DNA of 64,000 nucleotides, from positions 62,001-126,000 of the forward strand of contig CAWUJH010000004.1 of NCBI GenBank assembly GCA_963922875.1. Reading direction: 5' to 3'. Below, in pieces: positions 53,191-63,051 of the stretch. Numbering within the stretch: position 1 is the first letter of the stretch; every line of letters starts with the position of its first letter. The stretch comes from Ketobacter sp963922875 (lineage in GTDB: Bacteria > Pseudomonadota > Gammaproteobacteria > Pseudomonadales > Ketobacteraceae). The notes beneath the pieces are model-generated. The model saw only the letters and a program-made list of their open reading frames with translations. It searched no databases and had not been told where the DNA came from. A program made the translations under genes and the position numbers.

Positions 53191-53821
53191 AGAGCCCCTA
53201 ACAGTCGAGAATTATGGCGTTCTCAATCCTAAATTATTTTGTTTTGAAAGAATATGAATTCTTTTTTGTTATTAAGCGTGCAAATTATGATCATATTTTA
53301 AGCTGATTTTACCAATCCTAACCCTGTAAGTCGATTTCATTGTGTAACAGCTAGCTTTAAAGGTCGATGGTTTATCATTGATTTTGTAGTGCAAAATACA
53401 AAATGGTTACGCTTTAACAACACTATCAGGGCTAGATGTTTACTATTTACCTGTAAATTCTGATGACGGGTTTTCAGGGTATACCAAAGCCTGTCCCAAC
53501 TAGTTCCCAAGATACATATTTGCCGACGCTTAAACAATTAATAGAGATAGACGGACAACCCGCTAAAACAGATGGCAGTTATGACCGCAGTTATCCTAAA
53601 TGTTTCCATTATTGCCAGGACCAGTTTTCTTCAAATTGGCTACTTAGGGTGGTCCGCTTCGGATCTTGATGTTATGGGAGAGGTCTTGATCGCATTTAAG
53701 CGGGAGGAGTATTGATTCGCCATGTGAGTGGATAAGATCTTGATCTACGGGTGTTATGGAGCCGTAGTTCCTTTATAATTGCGCCACGTTACTTATCCAT
53801 AATTGGTTAGCCGAGATTCTG
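53191..53821. other. Divergent mltF-purL intergenic region
   Basis: 631 bases with no supported gene; frames of 66-68 codons on either strand have no ribosome-binding site or recognised similarity. TATAAT at 53774-53779 is a likely purL -10, with a weak -35 (TGTTAT, 16-bp spacer). A 6-bp inverted repeat (CTACGG/CCGTAG, 53745-53767) abuts it, and TCTTGAT recurs three times between 53660 and 53750. No purine-repressor box was recognised. Confidence 0.5.
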
Positions 53822-56800
53822 ATGTTACAACTACGTGGTGCTCCAGCCCTATCGCCTTTTCGTCAAGAAAAATTATTAAATCTGCTTCAGCAATATGATC
53901 CCAGTATTGAACATTTTTACGCAGAGTATGTCCATCTTGCCGATATTACCGAGGCGTTAACGGATTCAGAACTTAATAACTTAGAGTCTGTCCTGCATTA
54001 CGGTGCCAACTTACCTCAAGAAGAGGCCGCTGGTGTACTGATTATTGTAATCCCCCGCATTGGTACGCAGTCGCCATGGTCCTCAAAAGCCACGGATATT
54101 CTCCATAATTGCGGTTTGCAAAAAGTGAAACGAGTGGAGCGGGGGATTGCTTACTATTTGCGATCAGCGCGAACTTTTGATCAAGCCAGGCTAGAGCAAG
54201 TGGCGCAACTACTCCATGATCGGATGGTGGAATCCGTAGTTTATGGCTGGGAAGCCTTAACTGCATTGTTTGATCAGGCGCAACCACAACCAGTGAATTA
54301 TATCGATGTTATCGGCAGTGGCAGAACCGCCTTGGCAGAGGCCAATTCCATCCTTGGTTTGGCGTTGGCCGATGATGAAATAGATTATCTAACCGACAGC
54401 TTTTCCCGCTTGGGTCGTAACCCTACGGATGTAGAGCTAATGATGTTTGCCCAGGCCAACTCAGAGCACTGTCGCCATAAAATTTTCAACGCCAAATGGA
54501 CTATCGACGGTGAGGAGCAACAGCACTCTTTATTTGGCATGATCAAGCACACCTATGAAACCAATAGTGTTGGTGTGCTCTCCGCTTACGCCGATAATGC
54601 CGCCGTTATGGAAGGTTTTGTGGCAGGCCGTTTTTATCCGGACCCGGAAACCAAATGCTACCAATTCAATCAAGAACCTGTGCACATTCTGATGAAAGTG
54701 GAAACCCATAATCATCCCACCGCCATTGCACCTTACCCTGGGGCAGCCACTGGAGCCGGTGGTGAAATCAGAGATGAGGGTGCCACCGGGCGGGGCTCAA
54801 AACCCAAGGCCGGTTTGACCGGTTTTACCGTGTCTAATTTAAGAATTCCGGGTTTTGAACAGCCCTGGGAAGAACCTTACGGCAAGCCTGATCGTATCGT
54901 TTCGGCGCTGGATATTATGTTGCAGGGTCCCTTGGGCGGGGCGAGTTTCAACAATGAATTTGGTCGACCCAATATCAATGGTTATTTTCGCACCTTTGAG
55001 CAGCGGGTCACCACGAGTAATGGCTCCGAAGTCCGGGGTTATCACAAACCCATAATGATTGCTGGTGGTTTTGGCAATATCAAAGATGAACATGTGCTAA
55101 AAGGCCACATTCCAGTAGGTGCAAAATTGGTGGTGCTGGGTGGTCCTGCCATGTTGATTGGGCTTGGTGGTGGAGCTGCTTCTTCCATGAGCACGGGCGC
55201 CAGTTCAGAAGATCTGGACTTTGCCTCAGTGCAGCGGGAAAACCCGGAAATGGAGCGCCGTTGCCAGGAAGTGATTGATCAATGCTGGCAATTGGGCAGG
55301 CGTAATCCTATTGCGTTTATACATGATGTGGGTGCCGGCGGCCTCAGCAACGCCATGCCGGAATTGGTGAAAGACGGCGGTACCGGTGGCCAGTTTGATT
55401 TAAGAGCCATTCCTAATGCTGAACCTGGCATGTCCCCGTTGGCGATATGGTGCAATGAAGCCCAGGAGCGCTATGTGTTGGCCGTGACCGCTGAGTCCCT
55501 GCAGATGTTTGAAGCCATATGTGAGCGTGAGAGGTGTCCCTACGCCATTATTGGTGAAGCCACTGAGGCAGAACACTTACAAGTGGCCGACCCCCATTTT
55601 GACAATAAGCCGGTGGATCTGCCCATGTCGGTTTTGTTCGGCAAGCCCCCCAAGATGCAGCGTTCTTTTGAACGTAAACAGAGTCCTCAAATCGCGCTGG
55701 ATCTTTCGGCGGTTGAATTAAAGGAAGCGGTATACCGGGTCTTGAAGTTGCCAGCGGTGGCGAGTAAAAAATTCCTTATCACCATTGGTGATCGATCAGT
55801 AACGGGAACCGTTACCCGTGATCAGATGGTTGGTCCATGGCAAGTTCCGGTAGCGGATTTAGCGGTAACTTCAAGTACCTTGGACAGCTTTAGCGGTGAG
55901 GCTATGGCAATGGGGGAAAAGACGCCTTCAGCCTTGATCACACCGGCGGCTTCAGGGCGCATGGCGGTGGCGGAAGCCATCACTAACATTGCCGCCGCCG
56001 CTATCGGTAATATACAGAAGATTCGGTTATCGGCCAATTGGATGTGTGCTGCTGGTTATCCGGGGGAAGATCAAGCCCTTTTTGAAACGGTTCAAGCTGT
56101 GGGGATGGAACTGTGCTCGGAGCTGGGGATAACCATTCCTGTAGGTAAAGACTCCATGTCCATGCGGACGGCATGGCAGGATGACGGGCTTGATAAAAGT
56201 GTTACTGCACCTCTGTCCTTAGTAATTTCAGCTTTTGCTCCCGTGCAGGATGTGCGCCGTACCCTGACACCGGAATTGAACAGAAAAGGCGCGGAAACAC
56301 GGTTGATGTTAGTTGATTTGGGGGCAGGAAAAAATCGCCTGGGCGCCTCCGCTCTGGCCCAGGTCTATGGTCAACTCGGAGATGTTTGTGCAGATCTGGA
56401 TTCGCCCGCAGTGCTAAAAAACTTTTTTGAGTTTATTCAGACCCTAAATAGTGGCGGAAAGATTCTGGCCTATCATGATAGATCCGATGGCGGTCTGTTA
56501 GCCACCTTGGCTGAAATGGCCTTTGCCAGCAAAGTGGGTATGACGGTTGATATTGGTGGTTTGGGTGATGTAATACCCGTATTGTTCAATGAAGAGCTGG
56601 GCGCGGTGATTCAGGTGCGCGCCATTGACGTCGAAGACATTACAAACTTGGCTGATGCGCGCGGATTGCTGGTACACGATTTGGGCGAGCTTTCCGATAC
56701 TGACAAGTTGGAAGTAAGATCGGGGTCTAAGGTGTTATTGTCTGAATCCAGAGTGACTCTCGAACAAGCCTGGGCTGAAACCAGTTATAGGATTCAGTCC

Positions 56801-57706
56801 TTGCGGGATAACAGCCATTGTGCGCAGCAAGAGTTTGATCAGATCGCCCGAGTGGATGATCCCGGTCTGAATGCTTCATTGTCTTTCGATCCCAGTGTTG
56901 ATATCGCGCTCAAGTACATTCAAACAGGCGTGCGTCCAAAGGTGGCTATATTGCGTGAACAAGGCGTTAATGGTCATGTGGAAATGGCCGCCGCTTTCCA
57001 TCGTGCGGGATTCGATGCCGTGGATGTTCATATGAGCGAAATCCTGTCAGGTTTTGTTAATTTGCAAGAATTTAAAGGTTTGGTTGCCTGTGGAGGTTTC
57101 TCCTATGGTGATGTTCTGGGCGCTGGTGAAGGCTGGGCGAAATCCATTCTTTTTAACCCGTTGGCTCGGGATCAATTCACGGCATTTTTCCAACGGCAAG
57201 ATACCTTTGCACTGGGTGTCTGCAACGGTTGCCAAATGATGAGCAATCTCCACAACTTGATTCCAGGTACGGATTTCTGGCCACACTTTGTGACAAATCA
57301 ATCGGAAAGGTTTGAGGCTCGGGTAGCGTTAGTGGAAGTTGAAGCCTCCAAATCTATATTTTTGCAAAGTATGGTGGGGTCGCGCTTACCCATCGCCATT
57401 GCTCACGGTGAAGGTCGCGCGGAATTTAAAAACTTTTCCCAAATCATGGATGCGGAGCAGGCCCGCGGTATCGCTTTGCGTTACGTGAACAATTGGGGGG
57501 AGGTTACGGAAACCTATCCAGCCAACCCCAACGGTTCACCCCAGGGAATAACCGGGCTTACCAATGCCGATGGTCGGGTTACTATAATGATGCCCCATCC
57601 GGAGCGAGTGTACCGTACTATCCAGAATTCATGGCATCCGTCAGAGTGGGAGGAGGATGGCCCGTGGTTAAGAATGTTCCAAAATGCCAGGAAATGGGTT
57701 TCTTAA
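53822..57706 (+). CDS. purL: Phosphoribosylformylglycinamidine synthase
   Basis: The fourth step of purine synthesis, FGAR to FGAM, with glutamine and ATP. The 1294-residue single-chain form is typical of gammaproteobacteria. In order: the N-terminal PurS-like part; the linker; the two FGAM synthase halves (MMFAQANSEHCRHKIFNA; METHNHPTAIAPYPGAATG; AYHDRSDGGLLATLAEMAFA); and the C-terminal glutaminase with FSYGDVLGAGEGWAKSIL, nucleophile Cys1134 in LGVCNGCQMM and MPHPERVYR. All key motifs are intact. It stands alone, divergent from mltF. Confidence 0.97.
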   Translation: MLQLRGAPALSPFRQEKLLNLLQQYDPSIEHFYAEYVHLADITEALTDSELNNLESVLHYGANLPQEEAAGVLIIVIPRIGTQSPWSSKATDILHNCGLQKVKRVERGIAYYLRSARTFDQARLEQVAQLLHDRMVESVVYGWEALTALFDQAQPQPVNYIDVIGSGRTALAEANSILGLALADDEIDYLTDSFSRLGRNPTDVELMMFAQANSEHCRHKIFNAKWTIDGEEQQHSLFGMIKHTYETNSVGVLSAYADNAAVMEGFVAGRFYPDPETKCYQFNQEPVHILMKVETHNHPTAIAPYPGAATGAGGEIRDEGATGRGSKPKAGLTGFTVSNLRIPGFEQPWEEPYGKPDRIVSALDIMLQGPLGGASFNNEFGRPNINGYFRTFEQRVTTSNGSEVRGYHKPIMIAGGFGNIKDEHVLKGHIPVGAKLVVLGGPAMLIGLGGGAASSMSTGASSEDLDFASVQRENPEMERRCQEVIDQCWQLGRRNPIAFIHDVGAGGLSNAMPELVKDGGTGGQFDLRAIPNAEPGMSPLAIWCNEAQERYVLAVTAESLQMFEAICERERCPYAIIGEATEAEHLQVADPHFDNKPVDLPMSVLFGKPPKMQRSFERKQSPQIALDLSAVELKEAVYRVLKLPAVASKKFLITIGDRSVTGTVTRDQMVGPWQVPVADLAVTSSTLDSFSGEAMAMGEKTPSALITPAASGRMAVAEAITNIAAAAIGNIQKIRLSANWMCAAGYPGEDQALFETVQAVGMELCSELGITIPVGKDSMSMRTAWQDDGLDKSVTAPLSLVISAFAPVQDVRRTLTPELNRKGAETRLMLVDLGAGKNRLGASALAQVYGQLGDVCADLDSPAVLKNFFEFIQTLNSGGKILAYHDRSDGGLLATLAEMAFASKVGMTVDIGGLGDVIPVLFNEELGAVIQVRAIDVEDITNLADARGLLVHDLGELSDTDKLEVRSGSKVLLSESRVTLEQAWAETSYRIQSLRDNSHCAQQEFDQIARVDDPGLNASLSFDPSVDIALKYIQTGVRPKVAILREQGVNGHVEMAAAFHRAGFDAVDVHMSEILSGFVNLQEFKGLVACGGFSYGDVLGAGEGWAKSILFNPLARDQFTAFFQRQDTFALGVCNGCQMMSNLHNLIPGTDFWPHFVTNQSERFEARVALVEVEASKSIFLQSMVGSRLPIAIAHGEGRAEFKNFSQIMDAEQARGIALRYVNNWGEVTETYPANPNGSPQGITGLTNADGRVTIMMPHPERVYRTIQNSWHPSEWEEDGPWLRMFQNARKWVS

Positions 57707-57727
57707 AATGAGCGAGCGAAATCACCT

Positions 57728-58036
57728 GTGCATAAATTAGTTTTTTATGTGCCTGAATCGCACAAGGAACCAGTTAAGCAGGCAGTGTTTGCGGCGGGTG
57801 CGGGGAAAATTGGCTGTTATGATCAGTGTTGCTGGGAAGTGCTAGGTCAGGGACAGTTTCGCCCCCAGAGCGGTGCTCAACCTTATCTGGGAAATGTAGG
57901 GGATTTGGAAACAGTGGCGGAATATCGCGTGGAAATGGTAGTGGATGACCACTTGGTGAGGGCGGTCATTCAAGCGCTGCGTGCGGCCCACCCCTACGAA
58001 GAGCCAGCCTTTGACGTCTGGCCCCTGGTGTTGTAG
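57728..58036 (+). CDS. YqfO/NIF3-like family protein
   Basis: A 102-residue protein with the GHP/NIF3-C-terminal-like fold: HKLVFYVPESHKEPVKQAVF, then AGAGKIGCYDQCCWEVLGQG and RAAHPYEEPAFDVWPL. In larger NIF3 proteins this module binds metal or acts as an insert; single-domain forms are common in gammaproteobacteria and of unknown function. The start is GTG, 21 bases after purL. Confidence 0.88.
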   Translation: MHKLVFYVPESHKEPVKQAVFAAGAGKIGCYDQCCWEVLGQGQFRPQSGAQPYLGNVGDLETVAEYRVEMVVDDHLVRAVIQALRAAHPYEEPAFDVWPLVL

Positions 58037-58044
58037 CCGTGGGT

Positions 58045-58590
58045 TTATGTGCGGGGGTGGGGAGCAGTAATGTCTTCCACGTGAAGCGGATAATGATCTG
58101 TTTTACGATCTTCAATAAATAAGCGCAACGTGCGATGAATCGTGGTAAATGCCAATTCTTGCCAAGGAATGTCCTCGATATCAAATAGCTCAGTTTCCAG
58201 ACTCTCTTCTCCGGGGCCATGACGACCGCCCACTAGCTCTCCACGATACAGCATATACACCTGGTTGATATGCGGTAAATTAAACACTGTATATAGTCCA
58301 TGCAAAATAACTTCAGCCTGTGCTTCTTCAAAGGTTTCTCGAGCCGCCGCTTCACTTACCGTCTCGCCATTTTCCATAAATCCAGCGGGCAAGGTCCAGA
58401 GACCATGACGTGGCTCAATAGCGCGCCGACAGAGTAGGATTTTTTGTTCATGAGTAACCAAAGCGCCGGCAATAATGCGAGGGTTCGAATAATGTATTTC
58501 GCCGCATGAATTGCATACAAATCGATTTCGATTGTCGCCAGAGGGGATACGTAACGATACGGGCGAGCCACATTGACTGCAAAATTTCAT
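58045..58590 (-). CDS. NUDIX hydrolase with zinc ribbon
   Basis: A NUDIX protein of about 181 residues. The N-terminal zinc ribbon is MKFCSQCG to FVCNSCGEIHYSNP, with four cysteines. The NUDIX box is GFMENGETVSEAAARETFEEAQAEV. This type resembles NudC-related hydrolases but lacks the NudC extension, so the nucleotide substrate is unknown. In-frame ATGs at 58602 and 58650 would add residues; the one at 58590 matches the start of similar proteins. It is convergent with the yqfO-like gene. Confidence 0.86.
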   Translation of the reverse strand: MKFCSQCGSPVSLRIPSGDNRNRFVCNSCGEIHYSNPRIIAGALVTHEQKILLCRRAIEPRHGLWTLPAGFMENGETVSEAAARETFEEAQAEVILHGLYTVFNLPHINQVYMLYRGELVGGRHGPGEESLETELFDIEDIPWQELAFTTIHRTLRLFIEDRKTDHYPLHVEDITAPHPRT

Positions 58591-58670
58591 AAGTTTCGCC
58601 ATCACGGATAGTAAGCTCAGTATGATCCTAGAAATTATAAGATGACGCAAACGTTGGTGGAGGCTGTTAG

Positions 58671-58698
58671 CAAAAACCCGCCTAAAAAGTAGGCGGGT
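58671..58698 (-). terminator. Rho-independent terminator after the DUF3135 gene
   Basis: On the minus strand a 9-bp stem, ACCCGCCTA/TAGGCGGGT, with a five-base loop, is followed by a T-run. It ends transcription from the DUF3135 gene before the NUDIX gene. Confidence 0.88.
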
Positions 58699-58744
58699 CT
58701 CGATTTTATTGCACGACTCTTACTACCGACTCAGGCGCGTTGGC

Positions 58745-59095
58745 TTAGGCGCGTTGGAAGGGAAGCACTTTGGCTTCGACGCTGCCGTTAGCTTCGCTGA
58801 GGTTGCGGCCAACGGATGGGTGTGCGTTTCCGGCGACTTCATTTACCGCCTGACGCAGTTTGTCAAAAGACTCATGCATCATTCCCGAAATAGCAATGCA
58901 GGCGGCCATGGGGCTCTTGGCTCGACGTCTTTCCATATCGATCTGGAACTGCAAACCTCGCAGACGACGACGCATTGACTCTGGGGCGCTCTGAATCAAC
59001 TGATCACAGAGCTGGATGCGAAGGCGCTCCAGTTGTGCTGGGTCGTTTTGTGCCAATTCCCTTAGCTTTTCGAATTCGGGCAGATTGTCAGACAT
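58745..59095 (-). CDS. DUF3135 domain protein
   Basis: A 116-residue helical protein of unknown function with the DUF3135 pattern: LPEFEKLRELAQNDPAQLER near the start, the Arg-rich RRRLRGLQFQIDMERRRAKS, then ISGMMHESFDKLRQAVNEV. It has no signal or membrane segment. The gene stands alone and has its own terminator. Confidence 0.85.
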   Translation of the reverse strand: MSDNLPEFEKLRELAQNDPAQLERLRIQLCDQLIQSAPESMRRRLRGLQFQIDMERRRAKSPMAACIAISGMMHESFDKLRQAVNEVAGNAHPSVGRNLSEANGSVEAKVLPFQRA

Positions 59096-59470
59096 AAGGT
59101 TTACCTCTAATACATTAATCAGTCGCCAGCAGCCTGTTGGAGGTGGAGACTATAACTACAGGGTTTGCAGCTTTTTTCAGTGGAACATCGGTACAGCATG
59201 ATTTACTGGTGTTGATAGCTTGCACTCCCAAGCTTTTTATACTACCGCCAAATTTTTCAATGTATAGATAGCTAATTTGGTAAAGTTTGTATTTGAGCCG
59301 GGTTATTAGTAAAAATCCTTTTATAACCTCACAGGATAAGGCTGTAAAATCAGGCGCTTATTCCTCCCTGACTAGGCACTGTGTCTAACCGTTTTTTTTT
59401 GTTGCCAAGAGCAAAAATTGCCTAATTTACTTCATGATTGCACACAAAATACGACTATTGGAGGATTGAT
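59096..59470. other. Divergent intergenic region
   Basis: 375 bases between the DUF3135 gene and the CoA-pyrophosphatase-type gene. No gene is supported. A T9 tract lies at about 59393. No clear promoter with both hexamers was found. Confidence 0.5.
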
Positions 59471-60124
59471 TTGATAAACTCCGCCTATTCATCGTGGTTT
59501 GGTAGGGAGGATTGGGTGTCAGCAATTGATTGGCGGTTCGCATTGAAAGCTAACGTTCCTGGTCTTCATCCTGGTCAGGAAGCGCTTGATAGCGCCGATG
59601 CCGCCGTGCTGATGGCTTTTACAGATCAGGCTGATCCAGAGCTCGTGTTGACCAAACGCTCGGAAACATTGAGCAGCCATGCCGGAGAGGTGGCCTTTCC
59701 TGGTGGCAAAAGGGATCAAACCGACACAGATGTCCTGATGACGGCGCTACGGGAAAGCTATGAAGAAATCAACTTGCCTCCCCAATTAGTGGAATTGGTC
59801 GGCCCAATGTCCATTTCTATCTCGAAAATGGGGCTCAAGGTGGTGCCTGTGATTGGTATTATTCCTGCTGCGGCAGAATTTATTCCCAGTGAAGCTGAAA
59901 TAGACAGTATTTTTAAGGTGCCATTAAGTTACTTTATCAAAGCGCCGCCGCAAGATTTCACCATAAAAAAATTCCGAGGGACCTATTATGAGGTTCCCTG
60001 TTATCGATTTAATGACTACGAAATTTGGGGCCTGACCGCCTATCTAATCTGGGATTGCTGTAATCGAGTGTTCGATACTGGATTTGATTTAGCCGTGCCC
60101 AGACCCGCAAACAAGCCCTCTTAA
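59471..60124 (+). CDS. CoA pyrophosphatase (NUDIX)
   Basis: A protein of about 217 residues from a TTG start with a perfect GGAGG six bases upstream (59460-59464), which is preferred to the TTG at 59438. It has the signature of the CoA-specific NUDIX group, VLTKRSETLSSHAGEVAFPGG, leading into the NUDIX box with ALRESYEEINLP. C-terminal strands include GTYYEVPCYRFNDYEIWGLT. It probably hydrolyses CoA or acyl-CoA to phosphopantetheine. The gamma-carbonic-anhydrase gene follows 10 bases later. Confidence 0.87.
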   Translation: MINSAYSSWFGREDWVSAIDWRFALKANVPGLHPGQEALDSADAAVLMAFTDQADPELVLTKRSETLSSHAGEVAFPGGKRDQTDTDVLMTALRESYEEINLPPQLVELVGPMSISISKMGLKVVPVIGIIPAAAEFIPSEAEIDSIFKVPLSYFIKAPPQDFTIKKFRGTYYEVPCYRFNDYEIWGLTAYLIWDCCNRVFDTGFDLAVPRPANKPS

Positions 60125-60134
60125 GGAAGTGAAT

Positions 60135-60665
60135 ATGTTATATCAACTGGATAACCGGCGAGTGGACTTTCTTAGTGACGACTATTTCATCGCGCCCAAT
60201 GCGACGGTTATTGGCTCGGTAATTATCGAGCATAATGCCAGCGTATGGTTCAACTGTGTTATTCGTGGTGATAACGAACCGATTACGATTGGAGAAGGAT
60301 CTAATGTTCAAGATGGTTCAGTTTTGCACACTGATATTGGAATACCGCTGGTGATTGGCAAGCATGTGACAGTGGGCCACAAAGTTATGTTGCATGGATG
60401 TGAAATAGGCGACAATTCTCTCATCGGAATTAACGCCGTAGTGTTGAATCGGGTTAAAATCGGGAAAAACTGCATTATTGGTGCTAATGCTCTCATTCCT
60501 GAAGGTAAAGTTATACCGGATAATTCCATGGTGTTAGGCTCACCAGGTAAAGTCGTTAAGACCTTAACGCCACAGCAAGTGGATATGATTAAACTCAGCG
60601 CATTGCATTACATCGAGAACTTCAAACGTTATAAACGATCCTTGCAAGAGGACGAGCGAGCATGA
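60135..60665 (+). CDS. Gamma-carbonic anhydrase-family protein
   Basis: A 176-residue left-handed beta-helix protein of the YrdA/PaaY type. Hexapeptide repeats are clear (APNATVIGSVIIEHNASVWF, IGKHVTVGHKVMLHGCEIGD, IGINAVVLNRVKIGKNCIIG). The metal ligands fit the family: His in VLHTDIG and two in VGHKVMLHG. Whether it hydrates CO2 cannot be told from sequence. The ATG at 60135 has AAGGA at the right distance; a GTG two codons earlier is less likely. It overlaps the next gene by four bases. Confidence 0.9.
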   Translation: MLYQLDNRRVDFLSDDYFIAPNATVIGSVIIEHNASVWFNCVIRGDNEPITIGEGSNVQDGSVLHTDIGIPLVIGKHVTVGHKVMLHGCEIGDNSLIGINAVVLNRVKIGKNCIIGANALIPEGKVIPDNSMVLGSPGKVVKTLTPQQVDMIKLSALHYIENFKRYKRSLQEDERA

Positions 60666-60850
60666 GCAAAGTTAACCAGGATATTGTGTTATCACCCTGT
60701 GTTGGAGTTTGCGCTCTGGATGAAGATGACGTGTGTATAGGGTGTTTGCGCTCCGGTCAGGAAATCAGCCGCTGGGGCTATTTAGATAACGAAGGCAAGC
60801 GCGCCATTCTTGCCAATGTAGAGCAACGTTTCCGTGAATCTCAGGCGTAA
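60662..60850 (+). CDS. DUF1289 small protein
   Basis: A 62-residue protein with the DUF1289 pattern SPCVGVCALDEDDVCIGCLR and the following IGCLRSGQEISRWGYL. Four cysteines (CxxxC and CxxC) suggest a Zn or Fe-S site. Function unknown. It overlaps the gamma-carbonic-anhydrase gene by ATGA and precedes purT by nine bases. Confidence 0.9.
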   Translation: MSKVNQDIVLSPCVGVCALDEDDVCIGCLRSGQEISRWGYLDNEGKRAILANVEQRFRESQA

Positions 60851-60859
60851 GGCAAGTTT

Positions 60860-62041
60860 ATGACAAGTATTGGAACTCCTCTTAGTAGTACAGCCCTTCG
60901 AGTTTTGCTCTGTGGTAGTGGCGAGCTGGGTAAAGAGGTGGTGATTGAGTTGCAGCGATTGGGATGTGAAGTCATTGCAGTGGATCGCTATCCTGATGCT
61001 CCGGCGATGCAGGTGGCACATCGCAGTCATGTTATTTCAATGCTCGACGCCGCAGAACTACGACGTTGTATCGAATTAGAGCAGCCTCATTATATAGTGC
61101 CTGAGATAGAGGCTATTGCCACTGACACCTTGGTGGAGCTAGAGCAAGAAGGCTATACGGTAGTACCCTCAGCCAAGGCAGCTCAACTCACCATGAATAG
61201 AGAAGGTATTCGACGGTTAGCGGCCGAGACTTTGCAGTTACCCACTTCGCCCTACGCGTTTGCCTGTGACTTTCAAGAATATCAGCAAGCGGTTGCCGAT
61301 TTGGGTTTTCCTTGCGTGGTAAAACCCATAATGAGCTCCTCTGGAAAGGGGCAAAGTCTGGTGCGAAATGCGGCTGATGTGGAGTCTGCGTGGCAGTATG
61401 CCCAAGAAGGTGGTCGTGCCGGTGCAGGCAAGGTGATCGTCGAAGGTTTTGTTGATTTCGATTTTGAAATTACCCTGTTGACCGTTTGTCATCAAGGTGG
61501 GGTAAGCTTTTGTGATCCGATTGGGCATCGTCAGGAAGCCGGAGATTATCGAGAATCCTGACAACCACAGCCGATGAGTCCTGAAGCCTTGGGAAAAGCG
61601 CAGGTAATCGCGCAATCAGTAACCCAGGCTTTGGGTGGTTGGGGGCTGTTTGGCGTTGAGCTGTTCATAAAAGATGATCAAGTTATTTTTAGTGAAGTTT
61701 CACCGCGTCCTCACGATACCGGATTGGTGACCCTGATTTCACAGGATTTGTCTGAATTTGCGCTCCATGTAAGGGCTATATTAGGCCTGCCAATTCCAGT
61801 CATACGTCAGTTTGGCCCCAGTGCATCAGCGGTAATCTTGCCTGAAGGCCATTCGAAAAAAATGGTATACACGGGCTTTTTAAAGGCCCTGGCTGAGCCT
61901 GATACCCAGCTGCGCTTGTTTGGTAAGCCAGAAATTGCAGGTAGCCGTCGGCTTGGGGTCGGCTTAGCCCTTGGTGATACTATTGATGAGGCCATTAAGA
62001 AAGCTAAGCAGGTCGCCGATTCAATCCGTGTGGAAATGTGA
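60860..62041 (+). pseudogene. purT: purT (formate-dependent GAR transformylase) split by one TGA
   Basis: PurT makes FGAR from GAR, formate and ATP. One frame of 394 codons (normal size) carries an ATP-grasp enzyme: LCGSGELGKEVVIELQRLG near the start, VVKPIMSSSGKGQS in the middle and FSEVSPRPHDTGLVTLISQD in the second half. TGA at 61559-61561 (codon 234) interrupts GDYRES-stop-QPQPMSP, where PurT proteins have Trp (GDYRESWQPQ). TGG to TGA is a single transition; the rest of the gene is undamaged, so the change looks recent or strain-specific, or is a sequence error. If real, PurN must supply this step. Confidence 0.88.
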
Positions 62042-62190
62042 AGTACAATTGCGCCGTGAAAGCTTTGCAAACCTAAGCAGCGTTCTATACTTGCCAGTAG
62101 TGTAAGGAAATTATCGTAGATCCGAGAGCAAAGATCGCTTTAAACCTGACAGTCCCGTTGATATAGCGTCATGAATTATGGTGTTTCGAA

Positions 62191-63051
62191 ATGTTAAAGC
62201 TGAAATTTAAGGATCAGCGTAGACCCGCGTTGTGGTTGGTGGAAACTGTTACCACTATTGGCTCTGATCCTAAAAGTCATGTAGCCATTACTGAACAGGG
62301 TATCGAGCCATTGCATGCAGAGATTTTAAAAGAGGGTGAAGCGCTATATTTAAAGGATGCGGGTACTTCTGCGGGTACCTATGTTAACGGCGCCCAGGTT
62401 CGACAAAAATTCCAGTTGCGCCCCGGTGATTTGGTGACTGTTGCTGGCGTGGAATTGGAAATTATTGACGCCAAGGATGATACATCTACCGCAACCAAGC
62501 CGGCGCTAGCGAAAAGCAATTGGAGTATTTTGGGATTGTCCGGCGATCTTAAGGGCAAGAGTATTCCTATTCAGAGTGCCATGGTTTTTGGTCGTTCCAG
62601 TAATTGCGACATTGTAATCAATGACGCTCATATGTCGCGGCGGCACGCCGAAATTAGTCTCAGTAACGGCATATTAAGGTTGGTAGATTTACAGTCTTCC
62701 AATGGAACCAGCGTCAATAATCAGAAAATTGGCGAACGGGTGTTACGCCCAGGGGATAAAATTCAGTTTGATCATGTTCGTTTTTTGGTCGTAGGGCCTC
62801 TAAACGCTGAAATACCTGAAGAGGATGCAGAAGACGAAGATGAAGAAACTTTGTTTCGGGCCGCACCGATTCCTCGAGCGCCCACTCAACCTCGCCGGCC
62901 CGTGGAAGTTTCTTCGCCACTCTCTGCAAGTAAGGCAGCTGAGGCGAGTATTAATAAATCGCAACCCACCAGTTGGTTACCATTAGTCATTAGTGGTGTC
63001 GTACTTGTATTGGCGTTTGTTGCAGGTGTCGGCGTTATTATGATGGGCTAG
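62191..63051 (+). CDS. Tandem FHA-domain membrane protein
   Basis: A 286-residue protein. Two forkhead-associated phosphopeptide-binding domains are visible: about 5-90 (TTIGSDPKSHVAITEQGIEP; DAGTSAGTYVNG) and about 112-205 (VFGRSSNCDIVINDAHMSRR; SNGTSVNNQKIGERVL), the second with the standard GRS-SRRH-SNGT residues. An acidic linker and one C-terminal transmembrane helix follow (about 264-285). It may scaffold phosphothreonine signalling at the membrane; no kinase or phosphatase gene is adjacent. It overlaps the CorC-type gene by 14 bases, convergently. Confidence 0.87.
   Translation: MLKLKFKDQRRPALWLVETVTTIGSDPKSHVAITEQGIEPLHAEILKEGEALYLKDAGTSAGTYVNGAQVRQKFQLRPGDLVTVAGVELEIIDAKDDTSTATKPALAKSNWSILGLSGDLKGKSIPIQSAMVFGRSSNCDIVINDAHMSRRHAEISLSNGILRLVDLQSSNGTSVNNQKIGERVLRPGDKIQFDHVRFLVVGPLNAEIPEEDAEDEDEETLFRAAPIPRAPTQPRRPVEVSSPLSASKAAEASINKSQPTSWLPLVISGVVLVLAFVAGVGVIMMG

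Noticed and set aside
61559..61561. UGA recoding (selenocysteine or UGA = Trp) in purT
   Set aside because: The site is a Trp, not a Cys/Sec, position, no SECIS-like hairpin was seen downstream, and many intact genes here end in TGA.
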